64,000 nt of DNA from Novosphingobium silvae (GTDB lineage: Bacteria; Pseudomonadota; Alphaproteobacteria; Sphingomonadales; Sphingomonadaceae): positions 1-64,000 of the forward strand of contig NZ_WVTD01000002.1 of assembly GCF_009856825.1 (NCBI RefSeq), written 5' to 3'. The position numbers and the translations under genes are program-made. Under the pieces are notes generated by a model. The model was given only the letters and a program-made list of their open reading frames with translations. It did no database searches and was not told where the DNA came from. Every line of letters starts with the position of its first letter. Position 1 is the first letter of the stretch. Positions 46,678-55,025 of the stretch are shown here, in pieces.

Positions 46678-47517
46678 ATGTTCAAGATGCCGTTTGCATA
46701 TCGTACGGGCCGGTGCGTCGATACGGGCTCCGTGCCAGGGAGGGCGCGTATCGGCGCTGCGTCGGCAACCCTCTTGCTGCTGGCGGCCTGTGCCGGCGCG
46801 AAGATTACCGATATGTCTGCGCGCTCGCCGATGCCGCCGCGTTCCGTAGAGATCGTCGTCCATGCCGCGCTCGCGCAGCAGATCGCTCCGTCGCTTCAAC
46901 GTATCGCTTCGGCGCTCGAGCGCCAGGTCGTCGAAGACCTGGGCAAGCGCGGCGTACAGGCGAGGAGCGCGTCTACTTTCCCAGACGCCGCCTATGGTGA
47001 CGTGCGGCTCGACTTGAGCATTGTGGAACAAAATCGTGGCGCGGGAGCGAAGCGCGTGATCGTCGGCCTGGGCGCGGGCGAGTCGACGCTTGTTGTCGTT
47101 GCTCGCTTGTGATCGCGGGACGGCGCCATCCTTGACCTCGCCGCGCGTGCGACAAGCGGAAGCAAACCAGGCTTGATCCTGCCGGCCGGCGCCACTGCCG
47201 CGACCGGAAAGCTGCTCCATCTGGTCATCGGCTCGGTCATCGGCATTGCCGCTGATGCACGCGGAGGAACAGCTGGCGACGTTCGGAACCTCTCGCGCGT
47301 CATCGCGCGCCAAGTTTTGATTGTCATCGATCCCGCGACTGCGCCTGAATCATCGGAAATGGAGACAGGCGCGAAAATATACCCCCTTGAATCCCCGACA
47401 TCGCCAAATAGCGCGCAGGTTGATGATACCATGTCGGGGGGCACCGCTTCTGCAGTGTGGACCTGCCGACGAGCCGCAGAACCCGGGAGGACCGCGGCGT
47501 CCCTGCTCGGCGGCTGA
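46678..47517 (+). pseudogene. DUF4410-type lipoprotein with an in-frame TGA
   Basis: A lipoprotein signal ends in LLLLAACAG. The protein continues with VEIVVHAALAQQIAPSLQRI, DVRLDLSIVEQNRGAGAKRV and GLGAGESTLVVVARL. A TGA at 47110-47112 then interrupts. The same frame goes on without further stops: SRDGAILDLAARATSGSKPG, then LPAGATAATGKLLHLVIGSVI and RGGTAGDVRNLSRVIARQ, the conserved second half of DUF4410 proteins. A single substitution (for example from TGG or CGA) would explain it. The 143-residue first part might still be made. Confidence 0.7.
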
Positions 47518-47584
47518 CATTGCGGCATCGAGCGATCATGATCACACGGGCGGGTGCCCTCTGGCCTGCTACCGCGAACTTGCC

Positions 47585-48448
47585 TCACCGCGGATCGGAC
47601 TGCGGTTCTATCTGATAATCCCTCGGCGTCGCGGACTCGAACGGCTGAGGGGCCGGCGCGTCGGCCCCGGTCGGCCGGAAAGCGAACGGATAGTCGGCAC
47701 CGTTCCAGCGGACCGTGAGCCGGATATCCGGCGCAAGAGGCTGCCGCCGTTCGATCGGAATGATCGCCATCCCGCCGAAGCTGGCGCCTGGATCGACTGT
47801 GTTGGTCTGGAGAATTTCGCTTTCGAACTGGTCGAGCGTATGGCCGAGGCGGCGGTCGATGGCGTGGATGGCAAGCGCTCCTCCGCCGACGGCGGCCGCT
47901 GCGCCGAGCACGCCGACACTATGGTCCTCCCAACGGATCGCGGTCGGAACCGGCCCGCGTGGTGTACGAGCCCAACCATAGTAAGTGCCGTGGCTGGAGG
48001 CGGTGGACGCCACCCCCGCCAGCGTGCCCGCGATGATCACCGTCGCGATTTTGGCGCCCCTCGCCCGGCGGCGCACACCGTCTTTCAGCTGCTCCTTGGT
48101 GAGCACGGGACCGATCGAGCTCCAGACATTCTCCGGCCCGAAGTTCGCGGGCGCGTCGCCCTTGTTGTAGACGGCAACGGCGAAGGAGAGCTGCCCATCG
48201 CGGACAGGCAGCGGTCGCACCTCTACCGCACCGGTCGGCGTCTCGAGATGCAGGGTCGGCACACCCTGATGATAGCGGGCGGTCTCGGCTCCAAGCTGAA
48301 CGGGAACGAGCATCGCCGGACCGCGCGCCTGAACCGCCGATGGCGGCACAGCGATCAGGCACAGCGATGCGGCTGCCATTGCGCTCATTCGACCGCGGGC
48401 ATGTGGACCTCCAGGCATTGACCGCTGGAGCGAGAGGAGAGGAAGCAT
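47585..48448 (-). CDS. Secreted/membrane protein of unknown function
   Basis: The frame from the ATG at 48448 (AAAGGA upstream) gives 287 residues; an ATG at 48388 (MSAMAAASLCLIAVPPSAVQ) would start directly at a cleaner signal peptide. The mature domain starts PAMLVPVQLGAETARYHQGV. It has one internal hydrophobic stretch (IATVIIAGTLAGVASTASS) and a helical middle (AIDRRLGHTLDQFESEIL). Similar exported proteins occur beside DUF4410 genes. A GTTAC tandem box lies 65 bp upstream. Function unknown. Confidence 0.65.
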   Translation of the reverse strand: MLPLLSLQRSMPGGPHARGRMSAMAAASLCLIAVPPSAVQARGPAMLVPVQLGAETARYHQGVPTLHLETPTGAVEVRPLPVRDGQLSFAVAVYNKGDAPANFGPENVWSSIGPVLTKEQLKDGVRRRARGAKIATVIIAGTLAGVASTASSHGTYYGWARTPRGPVPTAIRWEDHSVGVLGAAAAVGGGALAIHAIDRRLGHTLDQFESEILQTNTVDPGASFGGMAIIPIERRQPLAPDIRLTVRWNGADYPFAFRPTGADAPAPQPFESATPRDYQIEPQSDPR

Positions 48449-48513
48449 TGATCAAGATCCTTTCTGCTGAGGATCCTGATCGCCTAGATTCGCAACGCCG
48501 GCATGTTCGCTCG

Positions 48514-48538
48514 GTAAGGGATCGTATCGAAAGGTAAC
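48514..48538 (-). promoter_or_regulatory. GTTAC tandem box upstream of the 48448 gene
   Basis: On the minus strand GTTAC-N5-GATAC-N5-CTTAC, 10-bp period, ending 65 bp before the ATG at 48448. Its first two units match the 50706 box (GTTAC-N5-GATAC). Confidence 0.65.
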
Positions 48539-48571
48539 GGGAGCGTGCTGTGATTTGCTTGATCCGGTCGT

Positions 48572-49933
48572 TCAGCCCGCCTCGGGGCTATCGGGCAATC
48601 CGAATGTGAGCGTGACCCGGAAGCCTGTCGGCACCTTGTTCTCGAAGCGCACGCCGATGTGGCTGCGCTCGGCCAGCGCGTGAACGATCGCCAATCCCAG
48701 CCCAGCACCACCCGTCGAGCGATCTCGCGATGGATCGATGCGATTGAACGGCTCACCCAGCGTGGCGATCGCTTCTGGCGGGACGCCCGGGCCATCATCC
48801 TCGACGATCAGCACGATTCCAACCGTCGTTTGCTCAGCCCGCAGTTGGACGTTGTGCGCATAGCGCAGGCCATTGTCGATCAGATTGGCCAGGATCCGGC
48901 GCAGGCCCAGCGGCGCGGCGCGAACGACCAAGTCCTGCTCGTTCGGATCGAGGCGCACATTCTCGCCCATCTCCACTCTGGTCTCGACGATGCGCGCCAG
49001 CTCCTCGCCCAGATCGATGATCGAGAGTTTGGTTTCCGTCGACGAGGCCTGTTGCGCGAACAGCAGCGTGTCCTCCAGAAGATCGTGCATCTCGGCAAGA
49101 TCGCTTGCTGCCCGGGCACGATGGCTCTCATCATCGATGAATTCCGTACGAAGGCGCAGTCGCGTGAGATAGGTGCGCATGTCGTGGGCAATGGCGGCGA
49201 GAAGCCTCGTCCGTTCCTCCATGAGCCCACGAATTCGTGCCTTCATGTCGTTGAAGGCGGCGCTAAGCTCGCGCAGTTCCTGCGCGCCTGTTACCGGCAG
49301 ATCGGGCGCGTCGAGCTCCGCCGCGAACGTCCTGATGCGACGCGAAAGCCGCACGAGCGGGCGCGTCGTCTGCCGGACTGCAAGCCAGAGCGCAAACAGA
49401 ACGACCGCTCCGAACGCGACCGAGAGGAAAGCGCGCCGCCGTAGGAATGCCTGAAGGAGCAAGGAGGGACGGCTGTCGATCAGCAGCCATCGCCCGTCGC
49501 TGAGTCCGACCGCCAATTGCGTCGGATCGATATAGTTTAGTGGACCAGGTTGGTCGCGCAGCGGCCGATGAATGACGGCCTCGTCGCGCCAGAGCAGCAC
49601 CGGCCGATCCGACAAGGCGGCCAGATAGGCGCGCCGCTGTTCCGACAGCCTGCCGGACTGCTCCCGCTCGACGCTCGGAAGTTCCGCAACCACCCGCACC
49701 TGGAACAGCGAATCGTCGAAGGCTGCGAGCGCGGCGGGCCGCAGCTCGGGCTGGATGTTCTCCAGCGTGGCTGCCATCGCCCGCACCTGGTCGGGCGGCG
49801 GCAGGTTCGAGGCTCGCCGTTCGTAGACCTCGCTCGGCAGCAGCATCACGGTTCCCACCACCAGCTGCAACAGCACGAAGCCGCCGATGAGGACCGCGGC
49901 GATCCGGAAGGAAAGGTTGGCCGAGACGCTCAC
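48572..49933 (-). CDS. Sensor histidine kinase
   Basis: A GTG at 49933, four bases after the response-regulator stop, gives 453 residues. Two membrane helices (about residues 8-30 and 165-185) flank a periplasmic sensor of about 130 residues. HAMP is near 185-245 (RQTTRPLVRLSRRIRTFA). The H-box is LLAAIAHDMRTYLTRLRLRT, then N-box ILANLIDNGLRYA and ATP lid DDGPGVPP with GGAGLGLAIVHALAE. It should phosphorylate the OmpR-type regulator encoded just upstream. The sensor domain has no family I recognise; EF-hand and exporter neighbours suggest an ionic or membrane signal. Confidence 0.92.
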   Translation of the reverse strand: MSVSANLSFRIAAVLIGGFVLLQLVVGTVMLLPSEVYERRASNLPPPDQVRAMAATLENIQPELRPAALAAFDDSLFQVRVVAELPSVEREQSGRLSEQRRAYLAALSDRPVLLWRDEAVIHRPLRDQPGPLNYIDPTQLAVGLSDGRWLLIDSRPSLLLQAFLRRRAFLSVAFGAVVLFALWLAVRQTTRPLVRLSRRIRTFAAELDAPDLPVTGAQELRELSAAFNDMKARIRGLMEERTRLLAAIAHDMRTYLTRLRLRTEFIDDESHRARAASDLAEMHDLLEDTLLFAQQASSTETKLSIIDLGEELARIVETRVEMGENVRLDPNEQDLVVRAAPLGLRRILANLIDNGLRYAHNVQLRAEQTTVGIVLIVEDDGPGVPPEAIATLGEPFNRIDPSRDRSTGGAGLGLAIVHALAERSHIGVRFENKVPTGFRVTLTFGLPDSPEAG

Positions 49934-49937
49934 CCGC

Positions 49938-50654
49938 TCAGGCCTTCTCGACGCGTGCGGCGAAGATGTAGCCGCCGCCGCGCACGGTCTTGACGAGGAG
50001 GTCGCCCGATGGGTGCTGTCCCAGCTTGCGGCGTAACCGGCTGAGCTGGACGTCGATCGACCGGTCATAGGGGATGGCGTTGCGTCCGCGGGTCCAGTCG
50101 AGCAGCTGATCGCGGTTGAGCACGCGCTGGGGATGGGTGACGAAGCTCAGCAGCAGCTCGAACTCGCCGCCGGTGAGATCGACGGGCTCCCCGTCCGGAT
50201 CGACGAGCGACCGGCAGCCTGCGTCGAACAGCCATTCGCCAAAGCGGTATCGTTCGACCGAAAGCGGTGCACTAACGCGGTTGACGTCGCGGGTTCGGCG
50301 CAGAATCGCGCGAACGCGCGCAACCAGCTCGCGCGGGTTGAACGGTTTGGTCAGATAGTCGTCGGCGCCGATTTCGAGGCCGACGATCCGATCAACGTCC
50401 TCGCTCTTCGCCGTGACCATCAGGACCGGTACGTCGCCGCGCGCGTGCAAGCGGCGACAGAGCGAAAGGCCGTCCTCGCCCGGCATCATCACGTCGAGGA
50501 TGGCGAGGTCGACCCGCTGCCGCTCGAGCAGCCTATCGAATTCTTCCGCCGACTTGCATCCGGCGGGCGTGAAGCCCTCACGGGCCAGCAGCTCGACGAT
50601 CATCGTGCGTATTTCCCGATCGTCCTCGACGACCGCAATGAGACTATTCTCCAT
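49938..50654 (-). CDS. OmpR-family response regulator
   Basis: The ATG at 50654 (MENSLIAVVEDDREIRTMIV) gives 238 residues. The receiver has acidic pocket EDD, phospho-accepting Asp in DLAILDVMMPGEDGL, Thr in VLMVTAKSED and Lys in DDYLTKPFNPREL. The C-terminal winged helix has VDLTGGEFELLLSF and DRSIDVQLSRLRRKLG with VKTVRGGGYIF. A tandem GTTAC box lies 52 bp upstream of its start, in the divergent promoter shared with the exporter. It is the natural candidate to bind those boxes. Confidence 0.93.
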   Translation of the reverse strand: MENSLIAVVEDDREIRTMIVELLAREGFTPAGCKSAEEFDRLLERQRVDLAILDVMMPGEDGLSLCRRLHARGDVPVLMVTAKSEDVDRIVGLEIGADDYLTKPFNPRELVARVRAILRRTRDVNRVSAPLSVERYRFGEWLFDAGCRSLVDPDGEPVDLTGGEFELLLSFVTHPQRVLNRDQLLDWTRGRNAIPYDRSIDVQLSRLRRKLGQHPSGDLLVKTVRGGGYIFAARVEKA

Positions 50655-50705
50655 GGGCACCTTTTTGCCTTGCGTGAGCCGCCAGGGAAATAGGCGAGGC
50701 GCTCC

Positions 50706-50730
50706 GTTACTCTTCGATACATTTCGCAAC
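50706..50730. promoter_or_regulatory. GTTAC tandem box in the regulator/exporter divergent promoter
   Basis: GTTAC-N5-GATAC-N5-GCAAC at 50706-50730 on the plus strand, exact 10-bp period. It lies 52 bp from the regulator ATG and 66 bp from the adaptor start at 50797. Confidence 0.7.
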
Positions 50731-50796
50731 GGATATGTAGCCGGCCGCTTACACGGTCGCGTCATTGCCCATTTCCGGAAAAATGCCTCGGACCGA

Positions 50797-52044
50797 ATGG
50801 ACGCGGCCCTTCGTATCATGGACCGCGCGACCCGAATGACCGACGACCCGTCCGCCAATCGCTTGACACTCCAGCGACCACCCCCCCGGACGCGGCGCAT
50901 CAGTCCCGTGCTTTTCTGGTGCGCCGCAGGGATGATCCTGCTCGCCCTAGTCGCGCTCGCCTGGCGCTATGCCTGGCCCCAGCAGGTGAGCAGCTATCGT
51001 GTGAAACGGGAGGCGCTAGAGGTCTCCGTCTCGGGCCCTGCGACGCTCGATGCGATCAACAAGGCCAATGTGAGCTCGCGCGTGGCCGGGCGGCTGACGC
51101 AGATACTGATCGATCGCAACGATAGGGTCGTGCCCGGCCAGCTGATTGCCACCATCGAACAGGAAGATCTGCGAAACATCCTGTCCGCCTCGCGCGCCAA
51201 TCTCCAGGGGGCGCAGGGTGCGCAGCAGGAGGCGGACGCCAATGTCGAGAGCGCGCAGGCCACGCTCACCAACGCCCGCTCCGCGTTCGGTCGTCAAGCC
51301 GAGCTGAAGGAAAAGGGCTGGGTGTCGCGGGCGAGCTACGAGCAGGCCGAGGCGACGTTGCGCGAAAGCGAGGCGCGCGTCGCCGGGCTGCGGCAGGCGG
51401 CGCAGCGCGCGCGGGCGCAGACCGACGCAGCTGCGGCCAGCGTTCGCGTCGATGAAGCGCAACTCGGGCTGGCGAGCGTCAGGGCTCCGTTCGGCGGGAT
51501 CGTATCGGTACGAAACAGAAATGTCGGCGACGTGCTGAGCGCCGGCGCATCCATTCTTGAGATCGTCGATCCTGAAAGCATCGTCCTCACAGCCCGCTTC
51601 GATGAAAGCGCGATCGGCGCGGTGCGTCCGGGACAGCCTGCCCGCATTCGTTTCGCCTTCGATGCCCGCCGCGCGGTTACGGGCAAGGTGCTGCGTCTCG
51701 GCAGGTCGGTGGATCCCGAGACACGCGAATTCACCGCCGACATTGTCGCCGATCGGCTCCCATCCAACTGGGCGATCAACCAGCGCGCCAATGTGGAGAT
51801 CGTCCTTTCGGCCAAACCGCGCGCCCTCGTCGTGCCCGCCGCCTTCGTGGAGTGGAACGGGATTCAGCCGAACGTCTGGGTCCTGGAGGGAGGTCGGGCG
51901 CGCCGCAGGAGCATCGAACTCACGGGCACGCGGGGAAGCAGGCTGGAGGTGCGCCGTGGTCTCGCGCCGGGCGACATCCTTCTTTCGCCCGAGGATAGCT
52001 ATCCGTTCATGCCCGTGGCCCGTCAGGGTGACGACGACCGATGA
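50797..52044 (+). CDS. Periplasmic adaptor (membrane-fusion) protein of an ABC exporter
   Basis: Several in-frame ATGs are possible (50797, 50818, 50836); I use 50797, giving 415 residues. An N-terminal membrane helix (VLFWCAAGMILLALVALAW) is followed by a lipoyl/beta-barrel half (YRVKREALEVSVSGPA), a coiled-coil hairpin (about residues 135-235, LKEKGWVSRASYEQAEATLR), then the second lipoyl and barrel strands (VRAPFGGIVSVRNRNVGDV). It links the inner-membrane permease to an outer-membrane channel. It overlaps the permease gene by four bases (ATGA). No outer-membrane component is nearby. Confidence 0.88.
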   Translation: MDAALRIMDRATRMTDDPSANRLTLQRPPPRTRRISPVLFWCAAGMILLALVALAWRYAWPQQVSSYRVKREALEVSVSGPATLDAINKANVSSRVAGRLTQILIDRNDRVVPGQLIATIEQEDLRNILSASRANLQGAQGAQQEADANVESAQATLTNARSAFGRQAELKEKGWVSRASYEQAEATLRESEARVAGLRQAAQRARAQTDAAAASVRVDEAQLGLASVRAPFGGIVSVRNRNVGDVLSAGASILEIVDPESIVLTARFDESAIGAVRPGQPARIRFAFDARRAVTGKVLRLGRSVDPETREFTADIVADRLPSNWAINQRANVEIVLSAKPRALVVPAAFVEWNGIQPNVWVLEGGRARRRSIELTGTRGSRLEVRRGLAPGDILLSPEDSYPFMPVARQGDDDR

Positions 52045-53210
52045 ACCTCGCAATCAAGGACATCCGGTTCAATCTGGCGCGCTTCGCGCTTACGGCGCTC
52101 GGCATCGGCTTCCTGCTGATGGGCGCGATCGGCGCGATCGGCCTTTATCGCGGAATCGTCGCCGACGCACTGCTGGTGATCGACCATATCGGCGCCGATC
52201 TCTGGGTTGTTCAAGGCGAACGGGTCGGCCCTTTTGCTGAGGGGTCATCGATCTCCTCCACGATGGACCGCCGGGTCGAGGGGGTTGAGGGCATCGCCTC
52301 GGTGAGGCGCTTCGTTCAGTTCAGCCAGCAATTCTCCTTTGCCGGGAAGGTTCGCCGCGCCACCATCACGGGGCTCGATTATCCCAGGGACGATGGCGCG
52401 TGGTTCGAACTCAAAGCGGGCCGCCATCTTGAGGCGAGTCATTTCGAGGCTATCGCCGATGACAGCGTCGGCCTTCCGCTCGGCGCCACGATCCGCCTCG
52501 CCAAGGACGATTACCGGATCGTCGGCCTCACTCATGGCCTTGTCGATTCGGCGGGCGACGGGCTCCTGTTCGTATCGATCAACGATGCCACCGCAATCGC
52601 GTCGCGCCGACCGAGCGAGCAGGTACTGCTCGCCCGCGAGACATCGGGCAACGCCGCACCCCAAGGGGACGGCGCCAGCCCGAGTTCAGTGCCGCAGGAC
52701 AGCAAGATCGCGGCGGTCCTGGTCGGCCTCGCTCCCGGCGCCGATGTGGCCCGCATCAAGGCGGCGATCCTCGCTTGGGGCGACACAAATGTCCTGAGCA
52801 GCGCCGAGCAGCGTGATCTCCTTCTCAATCAGCGCTTGTGGCGGCTTCGCCTGCAAATCCTCGCCTTCGCCTCGGTGCTCCTGCTGGTTACCGCGATCGT
52901 CATCTCGCTGATCATCTACATGCTGACGATGGAGAAGCTGCACCAGATCGCCTTGCTCAAGCTGCTGGGGGCGCGGAACTCGGCGATCGTCGCGATGATC
53001 CTCCAGCAGGCGGGGTTGATCGGCCTGTTCGGGTTCGGGCTCGCGATGCTCCTTTCGCATCTCACTTTCCCGAACTTCCCGCGGCGTATCGTCATGCTGC
53101 CCCAGGATCTCGGTATATTTTTCGCGATCCTGTGCGTGATCTGCCTGGTCGCCAGCTGGTTCGGCATCGCCCAGGCCTTGAAGGTCCGGGCGCAAGAGGT
53201 GCTCTCGTGA
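52041..53210 (+). CDS. ABC transporter permease (FtsX/DevC type)
   Basis: A 389-residue protein starting MNLAIKDIRFNLARFALTAL. Four membrane helices: about residues 15-38, 268-292, 315-338 and 352-372. A large periplasmic domain lies between the first two. The C-terminal half has the FtsX signature (LRLQILAFASVLLLVTAIVI, KLLGARNSAIVAMIL). DevC-type permeases work with DevB-like adaptors for lipid or glycolipid export. The stop overlaps the ATPase GTG. Substrate unknown. Confidence 0.88.
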   Translation: MNLAIKDIRFNLARFALTALGIGFLLMGAIGAIGLYRGIVADALLVIDHIGADLWVVQGERVGPFAEGSSISSTMDRRVEGVEGIASVRRFVQFSQQFSFAGKVRRATITGLDYPRDDGAWFELKAGRHLEASHFEAIADDSVGLPLGATIRLAKDDYRIVGLTHGLVDSAGDGLLFVSINDATAIASRRPSEQVLLARETSGNAAPQGDGASPSSVPQDSKIAAVLVGLAPGADVARIKAAILAWGDTNVLSSAEQRDLLLNQRLWRLRLQILAFASVLLLVTAIVISLIIYMLTMEKLHQIALLKLLGARNSAIVAMILQQAGLIGLFGFGLAMLLSHLTFPNFPRRIVMLPQDLGIFFAILCVICLVASWFGIAQALKVRAQEVLS

Positions 53211-53923
53211 CTGGAGCGCCGTTGCTCAGCGTCCGCAACGCCGCGCGCCATTACCAGAGCGGCGAAACGGTTGTGCGCGCGCTGGACGGCGCATCTTTGG
53301 AGGCCCATGCCGGCGAGCTGATCGGCATCATGGGACCAAGCGGATCGGGCAAGAGCACGCTTCTCCTCATCTGCGGGTTGCTCGAGCCGCCGAGCGCCGG
53401 CGAGATATACATTCGTGATCGCCTCGTCTCTTATCCGGGCGCCGATCTCGACAAGCTGCGGGGTTTTCGGCGCGATCATATTGGCTTCGTCTTTCAGAAG
53501 GCGAATCTCATCCCGTTCCTGACGGCCACGGAGAATGTGTCGATCGCGCTCGAGATCGCGGATGTCGAGGCCAGGGCTGCGCGGGGCTATGCAACCCAGC
53601 TGCTGGGGGCGCTCGATCTTGGCCATCGCATAGACAATCGTCCCTCGCGCCTGTCGGGGGGCGAACAGCAGCGCGTCGCGGTCGCGCGTGCGCTCGCCAA
53701 TGATCCGCCCCTCATTCTGGCCGACGAGCCCACTGCGGCGCTCGACAGCGTGCGGGGGCGGCAGGTGATGGAATTATTCAGGCGCATCGCCGTCGAGCGC
53801 AGCGCCTGCGTCATGGTCGTCACCCACGATCCGCGCTCGCTGGATCTGTTCGACCGGGTCATCGAGCTTTCCGACGGTCGCATCCTCTCCGAGCCCTCCC
53901 AACCGGTTCAGGCGCATCCATAG
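53207..53923 (+). CDS. ABC transporter ATP-binding protein
   Basis: A 238-residue ATPase from a GTG overlapping the previous stop. Walker A GPSGSGKST near residue 45, Q-loop VFQKANLIPFL, signature LSGGEQQRVAVARAL, Walker B LILADEPTAALDS and H-loop VVTHDPR. The MacB/LolD-like layout fits an FtsX-type permease. It powers the exporter encoded by the two genes before it, all three overlapping. Confidence 0.94.
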   Translation: MTGAPLLSVRNAARHYQSGETVVRALDGASLEAHAGELIGIMGPSGSGKSTLLLICGLLEPPSAGEIYIRDRLVSYPGADLDKLRGFRRDHIGFVFQKANLIPFLTATENVSIALEIADVEARAARGYATQLLGALDLGHRIDNRPSRLSGGEQQRVAVARALANDPPLILADEPTAALDSVRGRQVMELFRRIAVERSACVMVVTHDPRSLDLFDRVIELSDGRILSEPSQPVQAHP

Positions 53924-53929
53924 TGGCCG

Positions 53930-53944
53930 GTTACGCTTCGTTAC
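53930..53944 (+). promoter_or_regulatory. GTTAC tandem box upstream of the 54035 operon
   Basis: GTTAC-N5-GTTAC at 53930-53944, exact 10-bp period, 90 bp before the ATG at 54035. It starts six bases after the ATPase stop. Confidence 0.7.
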
Positions 53945-54034
53945 TCTTTGCCTTCCCGATGAAGCACGCCGCTTACGCAGCCCAGCTACTTCGAGGTCCG
54001 GCGCAGGATGATCGCCGTTTCAAAGGAGTGTGAT

Positions 54035-54514
54035 ATGAGAAAGCAGATTTTGATCGCAAGCAGCTTCGCATTGCTAACCTCGGGGCTGGCGGTTGCAGCC
54101 GAGGCACAGCCCCGGTCCCGGTCGGTGAACGTCCAGGGCGCGAACGGCGGTGGCTTCGTGAAGCAGCGTTCGATTAGCCGCGGGGACGGCAATGTGGCCG
54201 CGTCGCGCAGCGTCCGGACCAATGGCGGCCATGGCTATGATGCCAACAGGTCTGCTTCGCGCCAGGCCGGCAACACCTCGACCAGCGGGCAGATCACCAC
54301 CATTGATGGCCGCAGCGCATCGACCAGCGCCGGGCGGACCTGGGGTGACGGCAGCTATTCCGGCGGTCGCACGACGACGCTCGGCGACGGCACCAGCTTC
54401 GGCCACTCGACGACGGCGACGCGCAATGCCGACGGGAGCGTGAGCTACTCGTCCTCCCGGACCGGCGTTGGCGGCGACACCGCCACCGTCGAGGGTACCA
54501 CCGTCCCGCGCTAA
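54035..54514 (+). CDS. Secreted Ser/Gly/Thr-rich repeat protein
   Basis: The ATG at 54035 with AAAGGAG upstream gives 159 residues. Signal peptide MRKQILIASSFALLTSGLAV, cleaved near AEAQ. The rest is short beta-like repeats: RSVNVQGANGGGFVKQRSIS, RTNGGHGYDANRSASRQAGN, GRTWGDGSYSGGRTTTLGDG and NADGSVSYSSSRTGVGGD. It is the paralogue of the 45673 protein without the aromatic second half. Probably surface-exposed, perhaps a fibre or coat protein. First gene of a three-gene unit under a GTTAC box. Confidence 0.72.
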   Translation: MRKQILIASSFALLTSGLAVAAEAQPRSRSVNVQGANGGGFVKQRSISRGDGNVAASRSVRTNGGHGYDANRSASRQAGNTSTSGQITTIDGRSASTSAGRTWGDGSYSGGRTTTLGDGTSFGHSTTATRNADGSVSYSSSRTGVGGDTATVEGTTVPR

Positions 54515-54610
54515 TTTCCCCAGACGCGGCAGCCCCCCTCCCTGGGCCGCGTGAGGCCGCGCCGCTCAGCCCCCGCGCGGCGCGGCCTCCTTTTCGAAAA
54601 AGGACATTTG

Positions 54611-55024
54611 ATGAAAGCCCGTCTTCTGATTATTCCCGCAATCCTAGTCTGCTCGACGCCCGCCATGGCCCAGATGGGCCAACTCGACGTCTTCGAAAGC
54701 GCCGATACTAACGGTGACGGGCAGGTGTCCCAAGCCGAATTCAGGGCGGCGCGCGCGCAGCAGTTCAGCCGGCTCGACCGCAACGGTGACGGCACCGTCG
54801 CCCAGTCCGACTTCGGGCGCATCGCGCAGATGCGTCCGCAGCTCGGCGCGCGCCTCAACGCCTTCATCGCGAGCGCGGATACGAACCGCGACGGGCGCGT
54901 CACGCGGGCGGAATTTGGCTCGGCTCCGGCCCCGCTGTTCGACCGGGCTGACGTCAACCGCAATGGGCTGGTCGACAAGGCGGAGCTTGAGCGACTCCGC
55001 GAAGCCATCGGCCGGGAGAGCTGA
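54611..55024 (+). CDS. Secreted EF-hand protein
   Basis: The ATG at 54611 with AAAGGA upstream gives 137 residues. Signal peptide MKARLLIIPAILVCSTPAMA. Four EF-hand loops: DTNGDGQVSQAE, DRNGDGTVAQSD, DTNRDGRVTRAE and DVNRNGLVDKAE, most with a full set of liganding side chains. A secreted calmodulin-like calcium binder. One base separates its stop from the next ATG. It is the third EF-hand gene in 13 kb. Confidence 0.88.
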   Translation: MKARLLIIPAILVCSTPAMAQMGQLDVFESADTNGDGQVSQAEFRAARAQQFSRLDRNGDGTVAQSDFGRIAQMRPQLGARLNAFIASADTNRDGRVTRAEFGSAPAPLFDRADVNRNGLVDKAELERLREAIGRES

Positions 55025-55025
55025 C

